From Comamonas sp. Y33R10-2 (GTDB lineage Bacteria; Pseudomonadota; Gammaproteobacteria; Burkholderiales; Burkholderiaceae_C), in contig NZ_CP079925.1 in NCBI RefSeq assembly GCF_019355935.1, forward strand, positions 682,001 through 746,000: a stretch of 64,000 nucleotides of DNA, in the 5' to 3' direction. Below, piece by piece: positions 41,492-50,248 of the stretch. Made by a program: the position numbers and the translations under genes. Every line of letters starts with the position of its first letter. Within the stretch, counting starts at the first letter, position 1. The notes under the pieces were generated by a model, which had not been told where the DNA came from, did not search any database, and was given only the letters and a program-made list of their open reading frames with translations.

Positions 41492-42508
41492 TCAGGGAGT
41501 TGGGACCTCTTGGATGTTTTCGATCAAAGCGCAGAGGCCGTAGTCTTCGATGACGTAGGCGTCGTTGCTGGACTCGAAGAACTCGATGCGGTCGCGCTTG
41601 GGGGTGTCGACCACGGCGCGACGGCGGGAGTTGTCCTGGAAGTAGATGGACAGGTTGTCCAAGCGGGTAACGAGTACCTTGCCCGCAGGGAAGAAGGGCA
41701 CGACCATGGCCTGCAGGCCACCAAGGCGCTTTTGGCTGATGACGATGTCTGCGGCCAGCTTTTCGGTGGGTGCGTCGTTGCCTTCGACCAGGGGGAAGAG
41801 CTTGTCGTGCATGAGGTCACGGCCGACGAGAACGATGAGTTGGGGGTCTTCCTGAAACCAGGGGTCGAGCAGCGTTTTGTAGGCGTCGTAGACGAGTGCG
41901 TCGAGGTTTTTGTAGTCACCGGTGGCGCCGATGGTGACTTTGCCTGCAGCAGCGCCTTCTTTCAAGACGCGGGCGGCGGCGTTGAGGCGGATTTTTTCAA
42001 GCCAGCCAATGTTGACGTCTTGCAGCAGTGGGTTGGTTGCGCGGTTGGTGGTGGCCGCGGCGCTGGTGCCATTCCAGCCGACAGTGATGCGATCAAGGGC
42101 GCAGCGCTGCAGGACTTGGTTGCTGACGCGGGTCTGGAAGTCTTTGAACTTGGCCCATGCATCCAGTGTGGCGTAGCGGATGTGGGTGTCGAAATTGGTT
42201 TGCTTGCAGACGTAGCCATCAGCGGTGAGGCCGGTTGGGTCTGTGGTCTGGCGTTCGCCGTTGCCGCTGGTGTCGGTGCGGCTTGCGATGGTGCCGCTGA
42301 TGCCCAGACCGAGCTTTTCGCCGGACTGCTCGGCCACGCCGATGACGTTGATGCGGGAGAGGAAGGCGCTGGATTCTTGAATCTTAGATTCGAGCTTTTG
42401 CTGCACGGAGGGGGTCACAGCGAATTTGGTGCCAGCGCTTTCAACCCCGTTGAGGGTGGCTTGCTGGGCCATGTAGCCGCTGAAGAGTTTGCGGGTGTCG
42501 TTGCGCAT
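41492..42508 (-). CDS. N: Major capsid protein gpN
   Basis: 338 residues starting MRNDTRKLFSGYMAQQATLN, with GLTADGYVCKQTNFDTHIRY, NIGWLEKIRLNAAARVL and FFPAGKVLVTRLDNLSIYFQ, typical of P2 gpN. Shells of about 415 copies form the P2 head. Confidence 0.94.
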   Translation of the reverse strand: MRNDTRKLFSGYMAQQATLNGVESAGTKFAVTPSVQQKLESKIQESSAFLSRINVIGVAEQSGEKLGLGISGTIASRTDTSGNGERQTTDPTGLTADGYVCKQTNFDTHIRYATLDAWAKFKDFQTRVSNQVLQRCALDRITVGWNGTSAAATTNRATNPLLQDVNIGWLEKIRLNAAARVLKEGAAAGKVTIGATGDYKNLDALVYDAYKTLLDPWFQEDPQLIVLVGRDLMHDKLFPLVEGNDAPTEKLAADIVISQKRLGGLQAMVVPFFPAGKVLVTRLDNLSIYFQDNSRRRAVVDTPKRDRIEFFESSNDAYVIEDYGLCALIENIQEVPTP

Positions 42509-42561
42509 ATTCGTTCCTTGATGGGGTGTTGCTTGGTGGCGTGGTGTGGCTGCGGCCGGGT

Positions 42562-43428
42562 TTAGTAGTCGGCCTTGGCGTAGCCGTCGCCGCCCGTGGC
42601 AGCCGGGCGTGTGGTGCCGTCTGTCTGGGCGCTGAGTTTTTGCACCAGTGCGTCGTGGGACTGCTTGAGTTCGCTAAAGCTGTGTTTCAGTTCAGCGATG
42701 GTTTGCGTGTCTTTGATTTGCTGAGCAGACAGGCTGTGCAGCGCCTTGCCTGCTTCGGCCAGCGCGGCGTTGATGTCCGCTGCAGGGGCTGCGCTGTGCT
42801 GCTGGATGGCAGGAGCAGTGGTCGTCGCTGGTTTTTCGTTGCCGCCTGGTGAGAGTTTTTCCAGAAAGGCGGTGAATTTGCCAAGGGCGGCAGCGAGGAC
42901 ACCGGCTTCTGCGGACGGGGTAAGTTCAGGTTCGAGTTCGAGCTTGAATTCTTGGGCCGCAGTGAAAAGGTTTTGCGGACTGATCTTGCGAGCCTTCAAG
43001 GGGTTGGCATCGGGGTGCTGACTGGAGAACTGCAGCAGTTCGGTGCCGAGGCTGGCGGGGCTGTCGGTGACAGCGATGCCGACGAGGTAGGCCTCACCGG
43101 TACCGGCGAATTCAGGATCGACCTCAATGGAGGTGTAGATCTTCTGGCCTTTCTGGTTCATGGCGACCAGCGTTTCCAGTGGCTTGATCTGGGCGAAGAG
43201 GGCGAGCTTGCCGTCTTCCACGGCTTCTGCCTTGATGGCGAGTACGTCGCCCTGGGCGGCAAAAGCGCTGTCGGGGAGCATGCCGCGCATGTGTTCGATC
43301 CAGACGCGGGCACCGTATTTTGCGGGGCTGAAGTTCTTGGCCATTTGCTCGATCCATGTGCGCTGGATGGAGCGGCCGTCGGTGGTGGCGCCTTCGGTGG
43401 CAACGCGGAACCATTTGGATTTGGACAT
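42562..43428 (-). CDS. O: Capsid scaffold/protease gpO
   Basis: 288 residues. The N-terminal serine protease has TDGRSIQRTWIEQMAKNF (Asp), ARVWIEHMRGM (His) and QKIYTSIEVDPEF (Ser); the C-terminal half is the coiled-coil scaffold ending with a helical, Gln-rich segment. It processes the capsid and is itself cleaved. Divergent from P. Confidence 0.93.
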   Translation of the reverse strand: MSKSKWFRVATEGATTDGRSIQRTWIEQMAKNFSPAKYGARVWIEHMRGMLPDSAFAAQGDVLAIKAEAVEDGKLALFAQIKPLETLVAMNQKGQKIYTSIEVDPEFAGTGEAYLVGIAVTDSPASLGTELLQFSSQHPDANPLKARKISPQNLFTAAQEFKLELEPELTPSAEAGVLAAALGKFTAFLEKLSPGGNEKPATTTAPAIQQHSAAPAADINAALAEAGKALHSLSAQQIKDTQTIAELKHSFSELKQSHDALVQKLSAQTDGTTRPAATGGDGYAKADY

Positions 43429-43554
43429 GTGGCAGCAGTGCAGGTGGGTTGATGAAGCGCCCTGCAGTGGTATTTGCTAGGGATGTGTCTATGGTCTTGG
43501 GACGGCCTTTGGGTGTCGAGCAGTGGTGGATGTAGCGCGATTGCTTACCTTTGA

Positions 43555-45456
43555 ATGAAGGTGCGCGCGCGCGAAGGGATGCCCAAACTGGCCGGTATGA
43601 CTGTTGCTGTGGCCCGAAAGCGGGCTGATAACCCGTTTCCCTTCTCAACCGCCGAGGCTGCTGCCGATGTTCAGCAGCTGGGGCTGTTGCATGAGTTGAC
43701 TGCCGGTGGCGATGCGGGGCCGCGGCGCCATGCGCGGGCGCTGTACTGGATGGGCTGGCGCATTAGCCACATTGCGGATTACCTGGGGATTGCACGCACG
43801 ACGCTGCATGACTGGGCGAAGGCGGAGAAGTGGGCCGAGGCGAAGCCGCTTGAGCGGGTAGAGGGGACGCTGGAGGCGCGGCTTTGCACTTTGATCAACA
43901 AGGAGAGCAAGACGGGCGGGGACTTTAAGGAGATTGACTTGCTGGGCCGCCAGATTGAGCGGCTGGCCCGGGTGCATAAGTACGAGGCCACGGGCAAAGA
44001 GGCAGACCTGAACCCGAATATCGAGCGGCGCAATGCGGGGCCAAAGAAGTGGCAGGAGCGCAATCACTTCAGCGAGGAGATGCTGGAGAAGTTGAAGGCG
44101 GCGTTTATCGAGAGTTTGTTCAAGTACCAGCTGAACTGGTGGCAGAACAGCCAGGAACGGACGCGGGCGATTCTGAAGTCACGGCAGATTGGTGCGACCT
44201 GGTACTTTGCGCGGGAGGCGTTAATTGATGCGCTGGAGACGGGGCGCAATCAGATTTTCTTGTCAGCGAGCCGGGCACAGGCGCACATTTTTCGCCAGTA
44301 CATCATGGCTTTTGCCAAGGAGGTGTGCGAGGTGGATTTGAGTGGCGACCCGATTGTGTTGAGCAATGGGGCGACGTTGTACTTTTTGGGCACGAATGCG
44401 CGCACGGCTCAGGGCTACCACGGCAATTTTTACTTTGATGAGTTCTTCTGGACGCACAAGTTTGACGAGCTGAACAAGGTGGCCAGCGGGATGGCGATGC
44501 ATAAGCGGTGGCGCAAGACGTACTTCAGCACGCCGAGTAGTTTGCAGCATCAAGCTTATGGTTTCTGGAGTGGGAGCCGTATCAATCGCAAGCGGTCTAA
44601 GGCTGACCGGATTGCGCTGGATTTGAGTCATGACCGGCTGGCAGGGGGCTTTACGGGTGAGGACAAGGTCTGGCGCCAGATTGTGACGATTCAGGATGCG
44701 GAGGCGGGTGGCTGCGATTTGTTCGATCTGGATGAGTTGCGGTTTGAGTATTCGCCCGAGGAGTTTGAGAACTTGCTGATGTGCGGGTTTGTGGATGAGT
44801 CGTTTGCGGTGTTCCCACTGACGGAGCTAATGCGTTGCCATGTGGATAGCTGGGATGCATGGGCGCATGACTTCAAGCCGTTTGCGTTGCGGCCGTTTGC
44901 CTATAAGCCGGTGTGGATTGGCTACGACCCTAGCCATACGGGGGATGCGGCGGGGCTGGTGGTGATGGCACCACCGGATGTGCAGGGTGGCAAGTTTCGG
45001 GTGCTGGAGCGTATGCAGTTTCGCAACCCGGACTTTGAGGCGCAGGCGGGTGAGATTGAGAAGCTGACGAAAAAGTACAACGTGCAGCACATCTGCATTG
45101 ATACGACGGGGCTGGGGCAGGGGGTTTATCAGATCGTGAAGAAGTTCTTCCCCGGGGTGAAGGCTTTGCAATACAGCGTGGATGTGAAGACGCGGCTGGT
45201 GTTGAAGGCGCAGAGCGTGATGCGGGCCGGGCGGCTGGAGTTTGATGCCGGGGATGTGGATTTGCAGCGCAGCTTTATGGCAATCAAGCGGGAGATGACG
45301 GCGAGCGGGCGCAGTGTGACTTATGCGGCGGGGCGCAGTGAGGAGGCTGGCCATGCGGATCTGGCCTGGGCGTGCATGAATGCAATGGATAACGAACCGC
45401 TGGAGGCCGCTGTTGCAGGGGCCATGGGCGGCGCAACCGTGGAGTTTTTTGGATGA
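43555..45456 (+). CDS. P: Terminase large subunit gpP (ATPase/nuclease)
   Basis: 633 residues. An N-terminal HTH (YWMGWRISHIADYLGIARTT), the ATPase with Walker-A-like ILKSRQIGATWYFA and Walker-B NFYFDEFFW, and the nuclease with WIGYDPSHTGDAAGLVVM and HICIDTTGLGQG. It cuts at cos and drives packaging. ATG 43555 lacks a clear Shine-Dalgarno; ATG 43597 (MTVAVARKR) is a possible start. Q overlaps its end by 4 bases. Confidence 0.93.
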   Translation: MKVRAREGMPKLAGMTVAVARKRADNPFPFSTAEAAADVQQLGLLHELTAGGDAGPRRHARALYWMGWRISHIADYLGIARTTLHDWAKAEKWAEAKPLERVEGTLEARLCTLINKESKTGGDFKEIDLLGRQIERLARVHKYEATGKEADLNPNIERRNAGPKKWQERNHFSEEMLEKLKAAFIESLFKYQLNWWQNSQERTRAILKSRQIGATWYFAREALIDALETGRNQIFLSASRAQAHIFRQYIMAFAKEVCEVDLSGDPIVLSNGATLYFLGTNARTAQGYHGNFYFDEFFWTHKFDELNKVASGMAMHKRWRKTYFSTPSSLQHQAYGFWSGSRINRKRSKADRIALDLSHDRLAGGFTGEDKVWRQIVTIQDAEAGGCDLFDLDELRFEYSPEEFENLLMCGFVDESFAVFPLTELMRCHVDSWDAWAHDFKPFALRPFAYKPVWIGYDPSHTGDAAGLVVMAPPDVQGGKFRVLERMQFRNPDFEAQAGEIEKLTKKYNVQHICIDTTGLGQGVYQIVKKFFPGVKALQYSVDVKTRLVLKAQSVMRAGRLEFDAGDVDLQRSFMAIKREMTASGRSVTYAAGRSEEAGHADLAWACMNAMDNEPLEAAVAGAMGGATVEFFG

Positions 45457-46484
45457 CTGATACAGCTGTGGTAACGATGCCGGCCAAGGCCGAGGCGTTT
45501 ACTTTTGGAGACCCCGAGGCGGTGCTGGACCGCAGGGAGATTCTGGATTACGTGGAATGCTGGCTGAATGGGGATTGGTATGAGACGCCGGTGAGCTTTG
45601 AGGGGCTGGCCAAGTCGTTCAGGGCGGCGACGCATCACGAGAGTGCGATTCGTTTTAAAGCGCAGGTGCTGGCTAGTACGTTCAAGCCGCATAAGTGGCT
45701 GAGTACGCAGGCGGTGCACAAGCTGGCTCTGGACTATTTGGTCTTTGGCAATGCCTACCTGGAGCGACCACGCAATGTGCTGGGCGGGGTGATGCCGTTG
45801 CAGCATGCACTGGCGAAGTATGTGCGCAGGCACAGGGACTTGACGCGCTTTGTCTTTGTACGGAACTGGCAGGAGGCGCATGAGTTTCGCCGGGGGAGCA
45901 TTTGTCACTTGATGGAGCCTGACGTGCATCAGGAGCTGTATGGCCTGCCACAGTACCTGGCCGCGCTGCAGTCGGCTTTGCTCAATGAGAGTGCCACGCT
46001 GTTCCGGCGTCGTTATTACACGAATGGATCTCATGCGGGGTACATCTTGTACCTGACGGACCCCGAGACGAATCAGGGGGATGTGGATCGGCTGCGGGAT
46101 GCGCTGAAGTCCAGCAAGGGGCTGGGCAATTTTCGCAATCTGTTTTTCCATAGCCCAAATGGGAAGGAGAAGGGGATCCAACTTCTGCCTATTGGGGAAG
46201 CTGCGGCGAAGGATGAGTTCTTCAATATCAAGAACGTGAGTCGTGATGACCAGCTGGCAGCTCATCGTGTGCCGCCGCAGTTGATGGGGCTGGTGCCGAC
46301 GAATGCTTCAGGCTTTGGCGATGTGGTGAACGCTGCCCGGGTATTTGCCCGTAATGAGATTCAGCCGCTGCAGGAGATGTTTGCCCATGCGATCAATGAA
46401 TTCATGGAGGATACGGTCTGTTCCTTTGAGCCCTATCGCTTGCCCGGGGTGGATGAAGTTCAGCCGGGTGGTCTGGTGAAGTAG
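45453..46484 (+). CDS. Q: Portal protein gpQ
   Basis: 343 residues with MPAKAEAFTFGDPEAVLDRR, VSFEGLAKSFRAATHHESAI and DDQLAAHRVPPQLMGLVPTN, all P2 gpQ features. ATGA overlap with P. A terminator follows. Confidence 0.94.
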   Translation: MTDTAVVTMPAKAEAFTFGDPEAVLDRREILDYVECWLNGDWYETPVSFEGLAKSFRAATHHESAIRFKAQVLASTFKPHKWLSTQAVHKLALDYLVFGNAYLERPRNVLGGVMPLQHALAKYVRRHRDLTRFVFVRNWQEAHEFRRGSICHLMEPDVHQELYGLPQYLAALQSALLNESATLFRRRYYTNGSHAGYILYLTDPETNQGDVDRLRDALKSSKGLGNFRNLFFHSPNGKEKGIQLLPIGEAAAKDEFFNIKNVSRDDQLAAHRVPPQLMGLVPTNASGFGDVVNAARVFARNEIQPLQEMFAHAINEFMEDTVCSFEPYRLPGVDEVQPGGLVK

Positions 46485-46509
46485 CCGTCGCGATCTGACG
46501 GATGTGAGG

Positions 46510-46535
46510 AGGCCCCGCAATGCGGGGCCTTTTTG
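46510..46535 (+). terminator. Terminator after gpQ
   Basis: AGGCCCCGC-AAT-GCGGGGCCT followed by TTTTT, 26 bases past the Q stop. Also usable for the leftward SOS gene that ends at 46544. Confidence 0.85.
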
Positions 46536-46543
46536 CTGGGCGC

Positions 46544-46723
46544 TCATTCAATGGCCTGATCAAGGCTCTTGATCATGGGCTGAAGCAGTTGGCGGACGTG
46601 ACACGCCTGTATTGCGTTAGTGCTCGCTGCGCCTAGAAGCGCATCCAGTGCTGCAAGCATGGTGTACAGCTCACGCAGTTGTCTCTCCATGGCTTGCTCG
46701 TCCTCCGGGTCATCCTCACGCAC
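46544..46723 (-). CDS. Small SOS-controlled phage protein (59 aa)
   Basis: Starts at GTG 46723 with AAAGGTGA four bases upstream; the reading frame also extends upstream through the LexA box but that part would not be transcribed. The product is acidic and helical (EQAMERQLRELYTMLAALDA). A LexA box lies 24 bases upstream. It sits between Q and cos/attR. Position and control recall the SOS-induced tum gene of phage 186, but no sequence similarity is claimed. Confidence 0.6.
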   Translation of the reverse strand: MREDDPEDEQAMERQLRELYTMLAALDALLGAASTNAIQACHVRQLLQPMIKSLDQAIE

Positions 46724-46746
46724 TGGGTCACCTTTTAGTTGATTTG

Positions 46747-46762
46747 CTGTATGAATATACAG
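46747..46762 (-). promoter_or_regulatory. LexA (SOS) box
   Basis: CTGTATGAATATACAG is a textbook CTG-N10-CAG box with CTGT/ACAG ends, just upstream of the 59-aa gene. Confidence 0.85.
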
Positions 46763-46833
46763 TATTTCCCAAAATGTAACTACCCCAACCGATCCAAGGA
46801 CCATCAACCATGCCCTACGGCGCGCGGTTGAGA

Positions 46834-46845
46834 CCCCGCCTCGCC
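46834..46845 (-). other. Probable cos site (P2-type cohesive-end sequence)
   Basis: On the minus strand GGCGAGGCGGGG, identical to the first 12 bases of the known P2 cohesive end, and in the same orientation with respect to Q. GC-rich arms GCGCGCG and CGCGCG flank it. The base after this core differs from P2. Confidence 0.7.
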
Positions 46846-47101
46846 CGCGCGCTTAATGGAGCGCTTTCGACGTAACTGTCGAGTTGGTGCAAAGCCGCGC
46901 CAGCGTTGCTCAGCTATATAGATTCAGGTCGAATAAAAGTGACGAGAAATGACGGTTTTTGTGCATATATGGCGCACATCAAAGCGAGAGGTTGAGGTGG
47001 TTGCAGCGCAAGAGGAATCTTCATCGAAATGGTCTTTGCGCCAAATGCTTTTTTATCTTTGCGCCTAATAGCTCAAGTCACCACCTTTGAGCAGGCAAAG
47101 A
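46846..47101. other. cos-attP flank
   Basis: About 255 bases with no supported gene, between cos and the tRNA terminator. Probably holds packaging and integrase arm-binding sites, not individually identifiable by eye. Confidence 0.4.
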
Positions 47102-47136
47102 AAAAGCCGTTAAGTCTTTGGAACTTAACGGCTTTT
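47102..47136 (-). terminator. Phage-supplied terminator for tRNA-Leu
   Basis: A 14-bp stem AAAAGCCGTTAAGT / ACTTAACGGCTTTT with a 7-base loop, T-rich on the minus strand, just past the tRNA 3' end. It lies on the prophage side of attR, so the phage brought it. Confidence 0.85.
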
Positions 47137-47140
47137 AATG

Positions 47141-47197
47141 TGTGGTGCCCGGGGCCGGAATCGAACCGGCACGCCTTGCGGCGGGGGATTTTGAGTC
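47141..47197 (-). repeat. attR: 57-bp core inside intact tRNA-Leu
   Basis: Identical to attL 7355-7411. The identity ends at the 5' side of the anticodon arm, so strand exchange must fall at or 3' of the anticodon loop. Confidence 0.95.
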
Positions 47198-47227
47198 CCC
47201 TGCGTCTACCAATTTCACCACCCGGGC
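47143..47227 (-). tRNA. tRNA-Leu (anticodon CAA)
   Basis: 85 bases from GCCCGGGTGGTGAAATTGGT to CCGGCCCCGGGCACCA, with acceptor GCCCGGG/CCCGGGC, a long variable arm (CCGCCGCAAGGCG), T loop GGTTCGATTCC and encoded CCA. The anticodon stem GGGGA/TCCCC encloses CTCAAAA, giving anticodon CAA (reads UUG). The 3' part is phage-derived but identical. Confidence 0.97.
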
Positions 47228-47266
47228 TTGTTTAGCGCAGAACTGAATTATGGCACATTATTGGGC

Positions 47267-48172
47267 ATGAAAAACTATTTGACGATCGAACATGCAATCG
47301 GTCACACACCGCTAGTCGCTTTGCAACGCATTGGCGCGGATGTGAACCGTGAGCGCGGTAATGTAGTGCTTGGGAAATTGGAGGGTAACAACCCCGCGGG
47401 CTCCGTCAAAGATAGACCTGCGCTATCTATGATTCAGCGTGCTGAGGAGCGCGGTGAGATCAAGCCGGGTGATTCTCTGATTGAGGCAACATCGGGTAAT
47501 ACTGGCATTGCCTTGGCCATGGCGGCGGCAATCAAGGGCTACAACATGATTTTGATCATGCCCGAGGACCTGTCCATTGAGCGCGCCCAGACCATGAAGG
47601 CCTATGGCGCCGAGTTGATTCTGACACCCAAGAGTGGCGGCATGGAATATGCGCGCGACTTGGCTGACCAAATGGTCAAGCAGGGCAAGGGCGTGCTGCT
47701 CGATCAGTTTGCTAATGCAGATAACCCCCGCGCCCACTATGAAACCACGGGTCCAGAGCTGTGGGAGCAAACGGGCGGCGAGATCACGCATTTTGTGAGT
47801 GCCATGGGTACGACCGGCACCATCACAGGCGTGGCCAAATTTCTTAAAGAAAAGAACCCGAACATAAAAATTATTGGTGCCCAGCCTTCCGAAGGTTCGC
47901 GCATTCCCGGTATTCGCAAGTGGCCCGAGGAATACCTGCCAAAGATTTATGACGCATCGCTGGTCGATGAGATGGTCTATGTGTCCCAAGACGATGCTGA
48001 GGACATGGCTCGCCGTATGACACGCGAGGAAGGCATTTTTGCCGGAATCTCGGCTGCGGGCGCGCTGTGGGTTGCCCAAGAGATTGCCAAGCGCGAAGAA
48101 AACGCCACCATTGTTTTTGTGGTGTGCGACCGCGGTGACCGTTACCTCTCTACAGGTGTCTTTCCTGCTTGA
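47267..48172 (+). CDS. cysM: Cysteine synthase B
   Basis: 301 residues from ATG 47267: TIEHAIGHTPLVALQRIG, the PLP-lysine segment NNPAGSVKDRPALSM, the TSGNTGIALAMAAAIKGY loop and the glycine-rich MGTTGTITG phosphate-binding loop. These and the REEGIFAGISAAGAL end are CysM-like. It makes cysteine from O-acetylserine with sulfide or thiosulfate. No strong Shine-Dalgarno at the chosen start; ATG 47228 is the alternative but overlaps the tRNA promoter side. Confidence 0.92.
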   Translation: MKNYLTIEHAIGHTPLVALQRIGADVNRERGNVVLGKLEGNNPAGSVKDRPALSMIQRAEERGEIKPGDSLIEATSGNTGIALAMAAAIKGYNMILIMPEDLSIERAQTMKAYGAELILTPKSGGMEYARDLADQMVKQGKGVLLDQFANADNPRAHYETTGPELWEQTGGEITHFVSAMGTTGTITGVAKFLKEKNPNIKIIGAQPSEGSRIPGIRKWPEEYLPKIYDASLVDEMVYVSQDDAEDMARRMTREEGIFAGISAAGALWVAQEIAKREENATIVFVVCDRGDRYLSTGVFPA

Positions 48173-48199
48173 TTTGAGCTGTCGCGACAAAATAGGCTC

Positions 48200-48250
48200 T
48201 CAATGGCAGCTAGTGCTTATGCAATAAGCATTGGCTGCTATCAAAACAAA
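48200..48250. repeat. Intergenic inverted repeat (TATCAAAA family)
   Basis: GCAGCTAGTGCTTA (48206-48219) pairs with TAAGCATTGGCTGC (48225-48238) with two G-U type mismatches and is followed by TATCAAAAC. Same family as 53302 and 54887. Confidence 0.6.
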
Positions 48251-48266
48251 GAATAAGGATAGCTAG

Positions 48267-48890
48267 ATGGCTTATGAAGTTCGCTTTTGCTCCAACTGCG
48301 CCACTGAGCTGCAATGGATTGTTGCGAATGAAGACAGTGGCGAAGTTCAGCGCCTGCGCTGCCCAAGCTGCGGGTTTACGCATTGGGGCAACCCCACTCC
48401 CGTGCTGGCTGCCGTTGTAGAGGGCACGGACGGACGCGTTTTGTTGGCGCGCAACGCCATGTGGCAAGAGGGTGTGTTTGGCCTGATTACTGGTTTTATG
48501 GAAGCTGGCGAGTCGCCAGAAGTGGGCATTTGCCGCGAGGTGATGGAAGAGACGGGCTTGCGCGTCAAAGCGCTGCGCCTTTTGTGCAGCTCGGAGTTTT
48601 TGCGCATGAATCAGGTGCTGATTGCCTACCATGTGTTGGTCGAGGGGCGTGCTGAAGATGTGAAGCTCTCGCCCGAGCTGCTGGAGTACCGCTGGCAGAC
48701 GCCTCAAGAGGCGCAGTGCTGGCCTTCCGGTACAGGCTACGCCCTAGCGCATTGGGTCAAGCAAAAAGGCTTTGAGCCGCGTTTTGGTGCGTTTCGCCCT
48801 GGCCAGACCTCCGAGCCAGAGCCTGCCAAATGGCCTGTGCGCTTATGGGCTGAAGATCCGCGCTTTACGGTGGCCCCTGTGCTGGATTGA
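48267..48890 (+). CDS. NUDIX hydrolase with N-terminal zinc ribbon
   Basis: 207 residues. The N-terminus has a C-x2-C...C-x2-C ribbon (FCSNCATEL, RCPSCGF), as in NudC-like enzymes. The Nudix box GFMEAGE-SPEVGIC-REVMEETGL matches G-x5-E-x7-REUxEExGU exactly. It hydrolyses a nucleoside diphosphate derivative; the particular substrate cannot be read from the sequence. AAGGATAGCTAG precedes the start. Confidence 0.9.
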   Translation: MAYEVRFCSNCATELQWIVANEDSGEVQRLRCPSCGFTHWGNPTPVLAAVVEGTDGRVLLARNAMWQEGVFGLITGFMEAGESPEVGICREVMEETGLRVKALRLLCSSEFLRMNQVLIAYHVLVEGRAEDVKLSPELLEYRWQTPQEAQCWPSGTGYALAHWVKQKGFEPRFGAFRPGQTSEPEPAKWPVRLWAEDPRFTVAPVLD

Positions 48891-48959
48891 ACAAAGACCG
48901 CGTTGGCACGCCCAACGTCTGGCTTTTCTACAATCGGTATTGACGAGGAAACCTAGCCC

Positions 48960-49187
48960 ATGCAAATAGATCAAGAAGTTGATACCCGCGGCCTGAACTG
49001 CCCGCTGCCGATTCTCAAAGCCAAGAAGGCACTGGCTGCCATGCAAAGCGGTCAGCTGCTGAAAGTGGTGGCGACCGATACCGGCTCCATCCGTGACTTT
49101 CAGGCGTTTGCCAAGCAGACGGGCAATGAGCTGGTCGAGCAGCAGACTGTGGGTGATGAGTTCATTCACATTCTCAAGCGTCGCTGA
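48960..49187 (+). CDS. tusA: TusA-family sulfur-carrier protein
   Basis: 75 residues: DTRGLNCPLPILKAKKALAA holds the persulfide Cys in the CPxP motif, then DTGSIRDFQAFAKQTGNEL. TusA relays sulfur for tRNA thiolation and cofactor synthesis. Same strand as the NUDIX and cysM genes. Confidence 0.92.
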   Translation: MQIDQEVDTRGLNCPLPILKAKKALAAMQSGQLLKVVATDTGSIRDFQAFAKQTGNELVEQQTVGDEFIHILKRR

Positions 49188-49233
49188 AAAGTGCCGCTGA
49201 ATATTGCACTTAAATTGAGAGCATTTAACGTAA

Positions 49234-49259
49234 AAAAGGCCTGCGATTGCAGGCCTTTT
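49234..49259. terminator. Bidirectional terminator between tusA and galU
   Basis: AAAAGGCCTGC-GATT-GCAGGCCTTTT between two convergent genes, with A/T tracts at both ends. Confidence 0.85.
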
Positions 49260-49280
49260 GCTTTGGATTGAGTGCTTTTT

Positions 49281-50180
49281 TTACAGGCTCAATGTCTTGA
49301 GGTACTCGCGGAAGCTATCGCCCACGTCGGGGTGTTGCAGCGCCAACTCGACAGTTGCTTGTAAAAAGCCTTCTTTGCTGCCGCAGTCATAGCGCTTGCC
49401 AGCGTACTGAAAGGCGTAGATGGCTTCGTGCTGCATCAGGCGATCAATGGCATCGGTCAGTTGAATCTCGCCGCCCACGCCCTTGGGCTGGTTGCGAATT
49501 TCCGCAAAGATGGCTGGTGTCAGCACGTAGCGGCCAGCCACACCCATGCGCGATGGTGCAACTTCTGGGGCGGGCTTTTCTACGATTTCGTCGATGCGCA
49601 TCAGTGGGCCGCCAGCGGGCTCGCCCTTGACGATGCCATAGCGTTTGGTGTGCTCAAGCGGCACTTCTTGCACGGCCAGCAGTGAGCGGCCTTGCTTTTG
49701 GAAGGCGGCCGTCATTTGCGCCATCACGCCGGGGCTTGTGACACCGTTGATGGTTTCGCCGGTCATCAAGTCGTCGGCCAAAATCACGGCAAATGGCTCA
49801 TCGCCCACCAGTGGTTCTGCGCACAAAACGGCATGGCCTAAGCCCAAAGAGCGGGGCTGGCGCACGAACAAGCAGTTCATGTCGGCGGGGCTGATGCTGC
49901 GCACCAGATCCAGCATGGCTTGCTTGCCGGCGCGTTCCAACTCGTTTTCCAGCTCGTAGGCGGTGTCGAAATGGTCTTCGATGGCGCGCTTGCTGCGGCC
50001 TGTCACAAAGATCATGTCGCGGATGCCAGCCTCATAGGCTTCTTCGACGGCGTACTGAATCAGCGGCTTGTCCACCACCGGCAGCATTTCTTTGGGAGAG
50101 GCTTTGGTGGCAGGCAAAAAGCGGGTGCCCAGACCGGCAACGGGAAACACGGCTTTGCGAACGCAGGTTTGATTGTTCAT
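49281..50180 (-). CDS. galU: UTP-glucose-1-phosphate uridylyltransferase
   Basis: 299 residues from ATG 50180: [20 protein letters not shown] (nucleotide-binding signature), [32 protein letters not shown] and [14 protein letters not shown]. It makes UDP-glucose for envelope polysaccharides. An in-frame TTG lies 9 bases upstream; no clear Shine-Dalgarno for either. Confidence 0.93.
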   Translation of the reverse strand: MNNQTCVRKAVFPVAGLGTRFLPATKASPKEMLPVVDKPLIQYAVEEAYEAGIRDMIFVTGRSKRAIEDHFDTAYELENELERAGKQAMLDLVRSISPADMNCLFVRQPRSLGLGHAVLCAEPLVGDEPFAVILADDLMTGETINGVTSPGVMAQMTAAFQKQGRSLLAVQEVPLEHTKRYGIVKGEPAGGPLMRIDEIVEKPAPEVAPSRMGVAGRYVLTPAIFAEIRNQPKGVGGEIQLTDAIDRLMQHEAIYAFQYAGKRYDCGSKEGFLQATVELALQHPDVGDSFREYLKTLSL

Positions 50181-50248
50181 GGCAGTCAAAAGAGATGGAA
50201 AAAAGGCACAGTTTCCTGCGCCTTGAACTGGCGAAAGTCTACCCGGGA

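Larger units (their letters stand above)
7355..47197. mobile_element. P2-like prophage in tRNA-Leu(CAA), about 39.8 kb
   Basis: Bounded by identical 57-bp sequences at 7355-7411 and 47141-47197; the right copy is the 3' two-thirds of an intact tRNA-Leu gene and the left copy a stump. Inside are an integrase, a gpA-type replication protein, an Ogr-like activator, a repressor, the full P2 head, tail and lysis gene set and a P2-type cos sequence. Every structural gene looks intact, so it may be functional. It is larger than P2 (about 33.6 kb), mostly because of an autotransporter, a moron region (17.4-23.4 kb) and two solute-binding protein genes. Confidence 0.95.

Noticed and set aside
41360..42565. 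401-codon plus-strand frame opposite the capsid gene
   Set aside because: Reverse of gpN, whose product matches P2 capsid protein; the plus frame has no family features.
43429..43554. Ogr binding box (TGT-N12-ACA) between O and P
   Set aside because: I looked for it in this divergent late promoter region and found no exact match, so none is annotated.
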